The translations under genes and the position numbers were made by a program. 64,000 nt of DNA from Rhodalgimonas zhirmunskyi (lineage in GTDB: Bacteria > Pseudomonadota > Alphaproteobacteria > Rhodobacterales > Rhodobacteraceae): NCBI GenBank assembly GCA_030848925.1, contig JANFFA010000003.1, positions 1 to 64,000 on the forward strand, read 5' to 3'. The notes under the pieces are model-generated. The model had not been told where the DNA came from. It searched no databases and saw only the letters and a list, made by a program, of their open reading frames with translations. Below, one piece after another: positions 1 through 8,201 of the stretch; within the stretch, counting starts at the first letter, position 1; each line of letters opens with the position of its first letter.

Positions 1-1
1 G

Positions 2-118
2 TCCAACCGCGCGGTCAAAACCCAAGAGATCGACGAATTCGGTCGCACAGTCATCGCGCCGGTCACCGTCTATGACACCAACACCGCCACCACTGGCACG
101 ACCTTCCAAGGCCGCTGA
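2..118 (+). CDS. 3' end of an unrecognised gene (partial)
   Basis: The first 38 codons form an open frame that enters from outside the window and ends in TGA at 116-118. The tail reads EIDEFGRTVIAPVTVYD followed by a Thr-rich stretch; no family is recognised. A strong rho-independent terminator about 80 bases downstream supports this being the true 3' end of a plus-strand transcript. Just after the stop lies a short direct repeat of GGCCGCTGA. Too little is present to assign a role. Confidence 0.55.
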   Translation, partial: SNRAVKTQEIDEFGRTVIAPVTVYDTNTATTGTTFQGR

Positions 119-194
119 GGCCGCTGAGGCCGGTCGGGTGCCTACAGGTGAAGCGTGAAACCCCACTTCGCCGACACCGAACACCTCTATCGCA

Positions 195-225
195 AATCGT
201 CCGGCCTTCAGGCCGGGCGATTTTT
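195..225 (+). terminator. Rho-independent terminator of the partial upstream gene
   Basis: A 12-bp stem (AATCGTCCGGCC pairing with GGCCGGGCGATT, one G-U pair) closes a TTCA loop and is followed by a run of five T at 221-225. It ends the transcript of the gene entering at base 1 and separates it from the LuxR-type gene at 342. Confidence 0.85.
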
Positions 226-341
226 AGTTTTTCAGCGGTCACAAAGCCGTAATCCCCCCTTTGCATTCCGACTGTTCAAGACTAGATTTTATGTCCTGGC
301 GCATGCGGCTTTGATCGTCGCGCCCAAGCAAAAATATCGGG

Positions 342-905
342 ATGAGTGGTTTGGATTGTCTGACGCCGAGGCGGCTCCGTATCGTATTCTATATTCAGGC
401 GATGTGCGTCGGAATTTTTCTTGCCGGAACGTTCAGAGAACTGTTTCTCAAGGAGGCCAGCGAGATAACAGCTCCGATCGAAATCGCTTTGAGGCTCTTT
501 GTCGCCACCGGAATGGTGCTCGGTACGGTCCTCGGCTGGAGCGCGCTGCGCAATAGTATGCGCAAGGCGCAGGAAACCGAGCGCAAGCTCAAGGATGCCT
601 CCAATGCTTTCATGGATGTCATGGCAGAGCATTTCAAACAATGGGATCTGACCCCGGCGGAAAGCGACGTCGCGCTGTTCTCGCTCAAGGGGCTGACCGT
701 GAATGAAATCGCCGAGTTGCGGGGCACCTCTGCTGGGACCGTCAAGGCCCAGAGCAACGCGATCTACCGCAAGGCCGGCGTCAGTGGCCGGCCCCAGCTC
801 CTCAGCTTGTTCATCGACGATCTCATTCAGGATGAACTGCCCGGGCGCATTAAGGAAAAGGCACAGTCGACGGCCCCTTCAACGCTCAGCACAGTCAGCG
901 GCTGA
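342..905 (+). CDS. Membrane-anchored LuxR-family transcriptional regulator
   Basis: A 187-residue protein with two predicted membrane helices (about residues 13-35 and 45-68), a short charged and probably coiled-coil linker (about 70-95), and a C-terminal LuxR/FixJ-type helix-turn-helix (about 103-165). The HTH shows LTPAESDVALFSLKGLT, then IAELRGTSAGTVKAQ and the recognition helix. There is no receiver or autoinducer-binding domain, so it is probably a membrane-tethered one-component regulator; its signal is not visible. It is monocistronic and converges on trpB. Similar two-helix LuxR proteins are common in Rhodobacterales, but its target cannot be read from the sequence. Confidence 0.8.
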   Translation: MSGLDCLTPRRLRIVFYIQAMCVGIFLAGTFRELFLKEASEITAPIEIALRLFVATGMVLGTVLGWSALRNSMRKAQETERKLKDASNAFMDVMAEHFKQWDLTPAESDVALFSLKGLTVNEIAELRGTSAGTVKAQSNAIYRKAGVSGRPQLLSLFIDDLIQDELPGRIKEKAQSTAPSTLSTVSG

Positions 906-981
906 TAATATATTCAGCCTCAAGACCTGTGTCGGAACCGGCTGCATCCCCAAAGGCCGCCCGCGAAATCAGAGCAACCCG

Positions 982-1031
982 CGCCTTTTCTCTTTTCTTA
1001 AAATACTCCGGGGTCCGGGGCAGCGCCCCGG
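982..1031 (-). repeat. Intergenic repeat, copy C (minus orientation, 3' of trpB)
   Basis: Read on the minus strand this is a GC hairpin (CCGGGGC-GCT-GCCCCGG) followed by ACCCCGGAGTATTTT and an A/G-rich tail. It matches the architecture of the copies near 14804, 14881, 26062, 26111 and 40589. It lies just after trpB in trpB's orientation, so it may also act as its terminator. Confidence 0.7.
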
Positions 1032-1057
1032 TCCTCCTGCTTCCTTGCTAGGCGACC

Positions 1058-2311
1058 TCAGTCGGTCTCGCGACCCTCGGTATCGGACATGTCGAAGCCA
1101 AGGTAACGCGCCACGGTCTGCACATCCTTGTCCCCGCGCCCGCACATGTTCATGACGATGATGTGCTCGGGTGGCAGCTTGGGCGCGATCTTCATGACAT
1201 GCGCAAGGGCATGGCTGGGCTCCAACGCGGGAATGATCCCTTCGGTGGAGCAAGACAGCTGAAACGCTTCCAGCGCCTCCTTGTCGGTGATCGAGACATA
1301 CTCGGCCCGGCCCGTGTCATGCAGCCAGCTGTGCTCCGGCCCGATGCCGGGATAATCCAGCCCGGCCGAAATCGAAAACCCTTCTAGGATCTGCCCGTCG
1401 TCATCCTGAAGCAGATAGGTCCGGTTGCCATGCAGTACGCCCGGCCGCCCCCCTGTGAGCGAGGCGCAGTGCTCCATCTTGTCATCCACGCCCTTGCCGC
1501 CCGCTTCCACACCGATGATCCCTACAGATGGATCGTCGAGGAACGGGTAAAACAGGCCCATCGCGTTCGATCCACCGCCAATGGCCGCGATCACCGTATC
1601 GGGAAGGCGGCCTTCGCCTTCCTGTTCGGCCAATTGCCAGCGCACTTCCTTGCCGATGATCGATTGGAAATCACGCACCATCGCTGGATAGGGATGCGGC
1701 CCGGCAACCGTGCCGATGCAATAGAACGTATCACGCACATTGGTCACCCAGTCGCGTAGCGCATCGTTCATCGCGTCCTTCAACGTGCCGCGCCCGCTTG
1801 TCACCGGGATCACCTCGGCACCCAAAAGGCGCATGCGGAACACGTTGGGCGCTTGTCGACGCACGTCGTGCGCGCCCATGTAGACCACGCATTTCAAACC
1901 GAACTTGGCACAGACCGTTGCCGTAGCAACGCCGTGTTGCCCGGCGCCCGTTTCAGCGATGATACGTTTCTTGCCCATCCGGCGGGCCAACAGGATCTGG
2001 CCCAGCACGTTGTTGATCTTGTGCGCGCCCGTGTGGTTCAACTCATCCCGCTTGAGATAAATCTTGGCCCCACCCAGATGCTCGGTCAGTCGTTCGGCGT
2101 GGTAAAGCGGGCTGGGGCGCCCAACGTAATTCGCCCAAAGGTCATTCATCTCGGCCCAGAAGGCCGGATCATCCTTGGCGCGGTCATATTCCGCCTCAAG
2201 TTCGAGGATCAGCGGCATAAGCGTCTCGCTCACGAACCGCCCACCGTAATTGCCGAACCGGCCCTTTTCATCAGGTCCGTTCATGAAAGAGTTGAAAAGA
2301 TCGTCGGCCAT
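1058..2311 (-). CDS. trpB: Tryptophan synthase beta subunit
   Basis: 417 residues, full length. PLP enzyme that condenses indole with L-serine to give L-tryptophan, working as an alpha2-beta2 complex in the cytoplasm. The PLP lysine is K98 in HTGAHKINN; the catalytic glutamate is E120 in AETGAGQHG; the glycine-rich phosphate loop GGGSNAMG follows. The start ATG at 2309-2311 gives the family N-terminus [20 protein letters not shown]. It lies at the end of an ihfB-lapA-trpF run on the same strand; trpA is not in the window. Intergenic repeat copy C follows the stop. Confidence 0.97.
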   Translation of the reverse strand: MADDLFNSFMNGPDEKGRFGNYGGRFVSETLMPLILELEAEYDRAKDDPAFWAEMNDLWANYVGRPSPLYHAERLTEHLGGAKIYLKRDELNHTGAHKINNVLGQILLARRMGKKRIIAETGAGQHGVATATVCAKFGLKCVVYMGAHDVRRQAPNVFRMRLLGAEVIPVTSGRGTLKDAMNDALRDWVTNVRDTFYCIGTVAGPHPYPAMVRDFQSIIGKEVRWQLAEQEGEGRLPDTVIAAIGGGSNAMGLFYPFLDDPSVGIIGVEAGGKGVDDKMEHCASLTGGRPGVLHGNRTYLLQDDDGQILEGFSISAGLDYPGIGPEHSWLHDTGRAEYVSITDKEALEAFQLSCSTEGIIPALEPSHALAHVMKIAPKLPPEHIIVMNMCGRGDKDVQTVARYLGFDMSDTEGRETD

Positions 2312-2478
2312 GGCGTCACCTCTTGCGCGTCGTCGCCGCCCTGATTACGCGGGCCAGCCGCGCTTTTCCAGCCGGAAATCGATTTGGCTTCGGCCAAGCG
2401 CCCGAATATCAGATCGCCCAGCGTGGAATCGCCCCAATCTGCGGGGATCAACTCCGATAAATCGGGCGGCCTTTTCAT
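2281..2478 (-). CDS. Possible small protein between trpF and trpB
   Basis: A 65-codon frame starts 21 bases after the trpF stop, preceded by a weak GGTCAGG ribosome site, and overlaps the first 31 bases of trpB. The sequence ([20 protein letters not shown] onward) matches no family I recognise. In favour: it fills the trpF-trpB gap in the same direction and its overlap would allow translational coupling. Against: its third-position GC is only moderate, it is short, and its C-terminus lies within trpB. Conservation in relatives would decide. Confidence 0.4.
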   Translation of the reverse strand: MKRPPDLSELIPADWGDSTLGDLIFGRLAEAKSISGWKSAAGPRNQGGDDAQEVTPWPTIFSTLS

Positions 2479-2499
2479 GGCACGCCTGACCTACGCGGT

Positions 2500-3141
2500 T
2501 CAATTGCGCTCTGCAGCCTCGACAAAGGCCCGGATCAGATCCGCATCCTTGACCCCCGGCGCGGTTTCCACGCCCGAAGCTGTATCAACCTGCACCGCAC
2601 CCGTTCGCTTGATCGCTTCGGTGACATTCTGCGGTGTGAGACCCCCGGCAAGCATCCACGGCGTGGCCCACTCGCGCCCATCGAGCAGCGTCCAGTCGAA
2701 CGGCACGCCATTGCCTCCAGGCAGGATCGCGCCTTTGGGCGGCTTGGCGTCGACCAGGATCTGATCGGCCACCGCTGCGTAACGCGCCAGCGCATCAAGG
2801 TCAGCCGCCTCTGATACCCCGACCGCTTTCATCACCGGCAGGCCGTAACGTGCGCGTACCCAACGCACACGCTCAACGCTTTCGTGCCCATGTAGCTGAA
2901 GCATGTCGAGCGGCACTTCATCCAGTATCGCATCAAGCGTTGCATCATCGGCATCCACCACGAGGCCGACTTTCGCAAGCCCCACGGGGGCCTCCAACGC
3001 CAGCATCCGGGCTTGCGCCGGGGTCACGTATCGCGGGCTTTTGGCAAAGAAATTCAACCCGATGTAAACCACCCCGGCCTCGGCACAGGCGGTCACATCC
3101 TCGCGGCGGGTCAGCCCGCAGATTTTAGTCCTGACTTTCAT
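2500..3141 (-). CDS. trpF: Phosphoribosylanthranilate isomerase
   Basis: 213 residues, the normal length for a monofunctional TrpF TIM barrel. It converts N-(5'-phosphoribosyl)anthranilate to CdRP by an Amadori rearrangement in tryptophan synthesis. Hallmarks: [11 protein letters not shown] near residue 6 (catalytic Cys), [36 protein letters not shown] and [15 protein letters not shown] (catalytic Asp) near the C-terminus. It follows lapA and precedes trpB on the same strand. Confidence 0.97.
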   Translation of the reverse strand: MKVRTKICGLTRREDVTACAEAGVVYIGLNFFAKSPRYVTPAQARMLALEAPVGLAKVGLVVDADDATLDAILDEVPLDMLQLHGHESVERVRWVRARYGLPVMKAVGVSEAADLDALARYAAVADQILVDAKPPKGAILPGGNGVPFDWTLLDGREWATPWMLAGGLTPQNVTEAIKRTGAVQVDTASGVETAPGVKDADLIRAFVEAAERN

Positions 3142-3207
3142 GAAACCCGCTTACGCAAAAAGGGGCGGCTTGAAAACCACCCCTTCGCAAATCGCATATC
3201 CCTGAAC

Positions 3208-3552
3208 TCAGTCGAGCAGCGCCAGAACGTCGTCCTTCTCGCCGGCTTTTTCCGAGGTCTTGAGCTTTTTGACCTCACGCTTGAGTTGGCGCACCTCGCC
3301 TTCCTTGCGGGCGACCTGCGCGCGATGCTTGTGCTCGCGCAACCATTCCCAGACGAAACCGATCAGCAATCCGGCCAGGATCGCGGCAAAGATCACCAGA
3401 AAAAGTGGCAGTTCGATCGACCATGAAAGCCCGGTCAGTGCCGCCATGTCGGTTGGCAGCAATTGCAACGTGACAGGCGCGCGATTTGCCAGTGCCACGG
3501 CGATCAGAACAACGGCCAAGGCGCCGAGGAAGGCATAACGGATGTAGCGCAT
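3208..3552 (-). CDS. lapA: LapA-family (DUF1049) inner-membrane protein
   Basis: 114 residues with two membrane helices (about 5-23 and 46-68), then a basic, Lys/Glu-rich coiled-coil tail containing RKEGEVRQLKREVKKLK. This is the pattern of the LapA / DUF1049 family, which in Escherichia coli acts with LapB in lipopolysaccharide assembly control. It starts 3 bases after the ihfB stop, so the two are cotranscribed. No lapB homologue follows; trpF does instead, as is usual in Rhodobacterales. Family assignment is good; the LPS role here is by analogy. Confidence 0.8.
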   Translation of the reverse strand: MRYIRYAFLGALAVVLIAVALANRAPVTLQLLPTDMAALTGLSWSIELPLFLVIFAAILAGLLIGFVWEWLREHKHRAQVARKEGEVRQLKREVKKLKTSEKAGEKDDVLALLD

Positions 3553-3555
3553 GGA

Positions 3556-3837
3556 TCAGTTCCCGTTCAGGCGGTCACGCAGCAGTTTGCCGGTCTTGAA
3601 GAACGGCACATGCTTTTCCTCGACCTGCACCGCGTCGCCGGTGCGCGGATTGCGACCGACGCGCGCGTCGCGCTTCTTGACCGAAAATGCCCCGAAACCA
3701 CGCAGTTCGACGCGGTGCCCTTCGGCCATCGCCTCGGTGATCTCTTCGAATATGGTATTCACGATCCGCTCTACATCTCTTTGATAGAGGTGCGGATTTT
3801 CGTCTGCAATCTTCTGGATCAATTCCGATCGGATCAT
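3556..3837 (-). CDS. ihfB: Integration host factor beta subunit
   Basis: 93 residues. DNA-bending HU/IHF-family protein that works as a heterodimer with IhfA. Visible motifs: [32 protein letters not shown] and the DNA-binding arm [20 protein letters not shown]. The frame is open further upstream, but the ATG at 3835-3837 is chosen because GGGGGAGAG stands seven bases ahead of it and the family N-terminus begins there. Gene order rpsA-ihfB is the conserved proteobacterial one. Confidence 0.96.
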   Translation of the reverse strand: MIRSELIQKIADENPHLYQRDVERIVNTIFEEITEAMAEGHRVELRGFGAFSVKKRDARVGRNPRTGDAVQVEEKHVPFFKTGKLLRDRLNGN

Positions 3838-3885
3838 CGGATCACTCTCCCCCGGGTCAACTATGCGGTAATACACAACAACGCG

Positions 3886-3913
3886 ACTATAGAAAGTTTT
3901 GCAAGCTCTACAA
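3886..3913 (-). promoter_or_regulatory. Putative sigma-70 promoter of ihfB-lapA-trpF-trpB
   Basis: On the minus strand TTGTAG (3908-3913) and TATAGT (3886-3891) are separated by 16 bases, about 50 bases before the ihfB start. It lies downstream of the rpsA terminator, so it would give ihfB its own transcription. Confidence 0.5.
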
Positions 3914-4104
3914 ACCATAAACGCCGACTAAAGCCAGCAGAGGCAGACCTACTTGCGCGCAGAACGGCAGATTTTTGCCCGGTATAGCAAGGCTTTGTCA
4001 GTCCAACGCAGCCGGGACAGGATGCCGCAGCGCAGCGCAACGCGCTTGATTCGCGCCCGTTTAGGGGCCTGTCGTCAGCGACACCCCTTCCCCGGCAACA
4101 CACG

Positions 4105-4135
4105 AAAAACCCCCGCCACCTTGCGGCAGCGGGGG
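4105..4135 (-). terminator. Rho-independent terminator of rpsA
   Basis: On the minus strand, CCCCCGCTGCC and GGTGGCGGGGG pair around a GCAA loop and are followed by five T. It sits 29 bases beyond the rpsA stop. Confidence 0.9.
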
Positions 4136-4164
4136 TCAATAACTTCGGCCTTGTCAGGCGACGA

Positions 4165-5847
4165 TTACTCGTCGTCCGACTTCAGCGCGGCACCAAGGAT
4201 GTCGCCGAGCGAAGCGCCCGAATCCGAGCTGCCATACTGTTCCACGGCTTCTTTCTCTTCGGCGATTTCACGCGCCTTGATCGAGAGGCCAAGGCGGCGG
4301 GTCTTGCCGTCGACATTGGTCACGCGCACATCGACGTGGTCACCAACCGAGAAACGCTCGGGGCGCTGTTCGGCACGGTCACGGCTGAGGTCGGAACGAC
4401 GGATGAAGCTCTTCATGCCTTCGTATTCCACCTCGATGCCGCCATCCTCGATCGAGGTCACGGTCACGGTGATGATCGAGCCGCGCTTCACGCCGCCCAC
4501 GGCTTCGGCGAACTTGTCACCGCCCAGCGCCTTGATCGAGAGCGAGATACGCTCTTTCTCGACGTCGACTTCCGACACGACCGCTTGAACGACATCGCCC
4601 TTGCGGTAGTTCTGGATCGCGTCTTCGCCGCGCTCGTCCCAGCTGAGGTCCGAAAGGTGAACCATGCCGTCGATGTCGCCGTCGAGGCCGATGAACAGAC
4701 CGAATTCGGTGATGTTCTTGACTTCGCCTTCGACCTGCGTGCCCTCGGGGTGGGTCTCGGAGAAGACTTCCCACGGGTTGCGCTGGGTCTGCTTGAGGCC
4801 CAGCGAAACACGGCGCTTGGCAGCGTCGATTTCGAGAACCATGACGTCGACTTCCTGGCTGGTCGAAACGATCTTGCCGGGATGCACGTTCTTCTTGGTC
4901 CACGACATTTCCGACACGTGGACAAGGCCTTCGACGCCCGGCTCCAATTCGACGAATGCGCCGTAATCGGTGATGTTGGTGACGCGGCCCTTGTGGACGG
5001 TGCCCAGCGGGTATTTCGCGCCAACCAGATCCCACGGATCATCCTGCAGCTGCTTCATGCCGAGGCTGATACGGTGGGTGTCCTTGTTGATCTTGATGAC
5101 CTGAACCTTGACGGTTTCACCGATCGACAGGATCTCGGACGGATGGTTCACACGACGCCATGCCATATCGGTGACGTGCAGCAGACCGTCTACGCCGCCA
5201 AGGTCAACGAACGCACCGTATTCGGTGATGTTCTTGACCACGCCGTCGACCGTCTGGCCTTCGGTGAGGTTGGCGATGACTTCGGCACGCTGTTCGGCGC
5301 GGCTCTCTTCGAGGATCGCACGACGCGACACAACGATGTTGCCACGACGACGGTCCATCTTGAGGATCTGGAACGGCTGCTTGAGACCCATGAGCGGGCC
5401 TGCGTCGCGCACGGGGCGCACATCGACCTGGCTGCCGGGCAGGAAGGCCACCGCACCGCCGAGATCGACAGTGAAGCCACCTTTGACGCGGCCGAAGATC
5501 GCGCCTTCGACGCGAGCATCGTCTGCGTAAGCTTTTTCAAGACGGTCCCATGCCTCTTCGCGGCGGGCCATCTCGCGGGAAATCACGGCTTCGCCACGGG
5601 CGTTTTCTGCCGAACGCAGGAACACCTCGACCTCATCGCCAACGGCGATTTCGGGAGCTTCACCGGGATTTGCGAATTCTTTAAGATCGACGCGGCCTTC
5701 CATCTTGTAGCCTACGTCGATGATGGCTTGGCCTGCTTCGATAGCGATGACCTTGCCTTTGACAACAGACCCCTCATCGGGCGTGTCCATTTCGAAGCTT
5801 TCGTTAAGGAGGGCTTCGAATTCCTCCATGCTTGTTTCGTTAGCCAT
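4165..5847 (-). CDS. rpsA: 30S ribosomal protein S1
   Basis: 560 residues, the standard length. Repeated S1 RNA-binding OB folds: each repeat carries the G-V-V-K-N-I-T-E-Y-G-A-F-V-D-L type strand (for example VVKNITEYGAFVDLGGVDG and VTNITDYGAFVELEPGVEG), consistent with six domains. It binds mRNA leaders on the 30S subunit. The open frame extends 36 codons upstream, but the start MANETSMEEFEALL at 5845-5847 is the conserved N-terminus. It has its own promoter at about 6040 and a strong terminator. In most relatives cmk lies directly upstream; here cmk is about 6.9 kb away. Confidence 0.97.
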   Translation of the reverse strand: MANETSMEEFEALLNESFEMDTPDEGSVVKGKVIAIEAGQAIIDVGYKMEGRVDLKEFANPGEAPEIAVGDEVEVFLRSAENARGEAVISREMARREEAWDRLEKAYADDARVEGAIFGRVKGGFTVDLGGAVAFLPGSQVDVRPVRDAGPLMGLKQPFQILKMDRRRGNIVVSRRAILEESRAEQRAEVIANLTEGQTVDGVVKNITEYGAFVDLGGVDGLLHVTDMAWRRVNHPSEILSIGETVKVQVIKINKDTHRISLGMKQLQDDPWDLVGAKYPLGTVHKGRVTNITDYGAFVELEPGVEGLVHVSEMSWTKKNVHPGKIVSTSQEVDVMVLEIDAAKRRVSLGLKQTQRNPWEVFSETHPEGTQVEGEVKNITEFGLFIGLDGDIDGMVHLSDLSWDERGEDAIQNYRKGDVVQAVVSEVDVEKERISLSIKALGGDKFAEAVGGVKRGSIITVTVTSIEDGGIEVEYEGMKSFIRRSDLSRDRAEQRPERFSVGDHVDVRVTNVDGKTRRLGLSIKAREIAEEKEAVEQYGSSDSGASLGDILGAALKSDDE

Positions 5848-6026
5848 GTGGCGTTTCAATCCTTTACAGTCATTTTTGCGGGCCGTGCGGTTGTCTCCGC
5901 CGGTCTTGAGGTTTCGTTGGTCAGAAGCGAAAACCGAAATTCGCTGCAAACACAAAGAGGGCCGGATGATCCGACCCTGCTCGATCTCTTGGGTTTGCAG
6001 GCATTTTCGCCCTTGTCGACGCGCGC

Positions 6027-6055
6027 TCTATAGACGCATCATCGCTCAGGGGCAA
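6027..6055 (-). promoter_or_regulatory. Putative sigma-70 promoter of rpsA
   Basis: On the minus strand TTGCCC (6050-6055) and TATAGA (6027-6032) are 17 bases apart, leaving a leader of about 170 bases before the rpsA start. Long leaders are usual for rpsA, which is autoregulated in other bacteria. The 6056-6098 gap to the divergent LysR gene is short. Confidence 0.6.
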
Positions 6056-6098
6056 GCGTTTAAGGCTTGCCCCGGCGCGGAACGGCGCGCATTTTCCG

Positions 6099-7037
6099 AT
6101 GATGGATATTTCCCTGATCAAAACATTCCTTGATGTGGCCAGCACCGGCTCCTTCGTGGCCGCCTCGGAACGGCTGTTCGTTTCGCAATCGGCAGTCTCC
6201 TTGCGGATTCAAAGATTGGAAGAGGAACTTGGCCAGCCCCTTTTCACGCGCTCACGGGCCGGGGCGGAACTGACCACCGCGGGCATGGAGTTCCAGCATT
6301 ACGCCATCTCGCTTCTGACCCTCTGGGAAGAAGCGCGCCAGCAGGTCGCCATTCCCGACGGGTTCAAACGGGCGCTGACGATCGGCGCGCAGTATTCGCT
6401 GTGGCCGCGGCTGGGGTTTCGCTGGATCGATCAGATACAGAAGCTGGCCCCCAACCTGAGCATACGCGCCGAAATGGGTATGCCCGACCGGCTGACCCAG
6501 ATGCTGGGCCGCGGCGCGATCCAATGTGCCCTGACCTACACGCCGTATCTGCGCCCGGGGCTGGAGGCCAGCCAGGTCATGCAGGAAGAATTGGTCCTTG
6601 TCGCCTCATGGGAGAACCCGACACTGGCGATGGAGGGGCGCTACATCTTTGTCGATTGGGGCCCCGAATTCGTGCGAGCACACGCTCTGGGCCTGCCAGA
6701 GTTGCACAATACCGGCCTGACGATGGCACTTGGGGCATTGAGCGCCGAGTATATCGTGAACCGTCGCGCCGCCGCTTACCTGCCCGTACGCCACGTCCAG
6801 CCCCACCTTGATGCCGGCAGGCTTCACCTTGTGTCAAATGCGCCACGCTTCCCCTATCCAATTTGGCAGATCTGGCGCGACGACGTCGACCCGATCGTGC
6901 GGGCCGCCGCCGAACAGGCCATCGAAGAGGTCGTCGCCCTTATCGAAGATGTTCAGACAGAAACCCTTGATAAACTTGCCGAACTCAGCGGCGAGGATGA
7001 AATCGCAGTGCTCAAGCCGGAAATTTCCGACATTTAA
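6099..7037 (+). CDS. LysR-family transcriptional regulator
   Basis: 312 residues. N-terminal winged HTH (MDISLIKTFLDVASTGSF, then AASERLFVSQSAVSLRIQRL, residues 2-62) and a periplasmic-binding-like effector domain (about 95-295). ATG at 6099 or the adjacent ATG at 6102 could be the start. It is divergent from rpsA and followed after 131 bases by the DUF481 gene on the same strand, but it has no divergent metabolic partner of the classical LysR kind. Effector unknown; the two acyl-CoA synthetases further downstream are possible targets by position only. Confidence 0.9.
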   Translation: MMDISLIKTFLDVASTGSFVAASERLFVSQSAVSLRIQRLEEELGQPLFTRSRAGAELTTAGMEFQHYAISLLTLWEEARQQVAIPDGFKRALTIGAQYSLWPRLGFRWIDQIQKLAPNLSIRAEMGMPDRLTQMLGRGAIQCALTYTPYLRPGLEASQVMQEELVLVASWENPTLAMEGRYIFVDWGPEFVRAHALGLPELHNTGLTMALGALSAEYIVNRRAAAYLPVRHVQPHLDAGRLHLVSNAPRFPYPIWQIWRDDVDPIVRAAAEQAIEEVVALIEDVQTETLDKLAELSGEDEIAVLKPEISDI

Positions 7038-7168
7038 CATGAGCATAACTGGGCTTAACCCCCAATAATATCAATTTCACTCCTGTATGTATCGGCTTTA
7101 GATCAGTCCCAAGCAGAGATGCTCTTTCGGCCACTCTGGTCGGAAAAAACCTGGGAAAGGATCTTCTT

Positions 7169-7987
7169 ATGATCAAACTTTCGAATATTGCCGTCGCTTC
7201 TGTTCTTGCCATGACGCTGGCTAGCCCGGTTCTGGCACAAAGCACTGTGACCGGTATCAAAGACCTGAACGACCGGATCGATGACATCCAGACCGATGTC
7301 AAAGACGACATGGATCTTGGCACCGATGCCGAGCGTTTCGGCCCGCTGGGCGTTCCGCAAGGCTGGCGCGGTTCGCTTGCCTTCTCGACATCGTCGACCG
7401 ATGGCAACACCAACACACGTGAAGCAGCCCTTGGCGCACGCCTGACCTATGGCGTCGGCTCGTGGACCCACCTGTTCGGCGTCGCCGCTGAATATGGCCG
7501 CGAAAACGGTGTCGTTTCGAGCGAGGATTTCTTCGCCACCTATGAAGCCAACCGTTACTTCACCGAAACGTTCTATGTGTTCGGCCTTGGCCGCTATCAG
7601 TATGATGGCGTCGGCGGCACCGAGCACGAGGGCTTCCTCGGTGTGGGTCCGGGTGTGCGCGTGATCAACAACAAGCAGACGACTTGGCGCCTTCAGGCAG
7701 GCCCCGGCGTGCTCTATACCGAGACCAACCTCGGAGCCTCGGATAGCCGTGGCGCAGGTATCGTTTCGTCGCGCTTCTATCACGCCTTCACCGACACGCT
7801 TTCGCTGACCAACGACACCGATGTTTTGCTGGCGAACAACGTGACGATTGCGACCAACGATCTTGGCCTGAACGTCAAACTGAACGAGCGGCTTTCGACG
7901 CGGTTCAGCTATCGCACCGACTATGACGATAGCCGCGCGATCGAAACTGATAGCAAGGTGGGCCTGTCGCTGGTGCTTGGGTTCTAA
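7169..7987 (+). CDS. DUF481-family outer-membrane beta-barrel protein
   Basis: 272 residues. A signal peptide (cleavage after ASPVLAQ, about residue 24) is followed by a short Asp-rich region and then a run of alternating polar and aromatic beta strands ending in the aromatic C-terminal VGLSLVLGF, the usual outer-membrane insertion signature. The strand pattern GWRGSLAFSTSSTDGNTNT is typical of DUF481 (YdiY-like, salt-induced outer-membrane) proteins. A GGGAAAGG ribosome site precedes the ATG. It ends at a clear terminator, so it is probably expressed alone. Substrate or role unknown. Confidence 0.85.
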   Translation: MIKLSNIAVASVLAMTLASPVLAQSTVTGIKDLNDRIDDIQTDVKDDMDLGTDAERFGPLGVPQGWRGSLAFSTSSTDGNTNTREAALGARLTYGVGSWTHLFGVAAEYGRENGVVSSEDFFATYEANRYFTETFYVFGLGRYQYDGVGGTEHEGFLGVGPGVRVINNKQTTWRLQAGPGVLYTETNLGASDSRGAGIVSSRFYHAFTDTLSLTNDTDVLLANNVTIATNDLGLNVKLNERLSTRFSYRTDYDDSRAIETDSKVGLSLVLGF

Positions 7988-8024
7988 GCCCGGCTACGCG
8001 ACCGACTTTCCAGTCATCCAAACT

Positions 8025-8049
8025 GGGGCGGAGAAATCCGCCCCTTTTT
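8025..8049 (+). terminator. Rho-independent terminator of the DUF481 gene
   Basis: A perfect 8-bp stem (GGGGCGGA / TCCGCCCC) with a GAAA tetraloop and five T, starting 37 bases after the stop codon. Confidence 0.92.
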
Positions 8050-8201
8050 GTTTACGTTTCGCTGTCGGGATCGGGTCGGCGGCTTGGCTGGCCCAAGCGG
8101 CGTGCAGGGGTGCAAGCCACAGTTTCGAAACGCAAAGTCACATTTCAAAACATTTGGAAAACGCCACCACATGTGTAGAACACTCCTTGGGAGGACTATT
8201 C

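Larger units (their letters stand above)
3838..4164. other. rpsA-ihfB intergenic region
   Basis: This 327-base stretch has no convincing gene. Reading toward ihfB on the minus strand it holds the rpsA terminator (4105-4135), a 190-base spacer with nothing recognised, the ihfB promoter candidate (3886-3913), and the ihfB leader with its strong ribosome site. Confidence 0.7.

Noticed and set aside
4336..6033. 565-codon frame opposite rpsA
   Set aside because: It mirrors rpsA codons in a high-GC genome and has no recognisable domain; rpsA is certain on the other strand.
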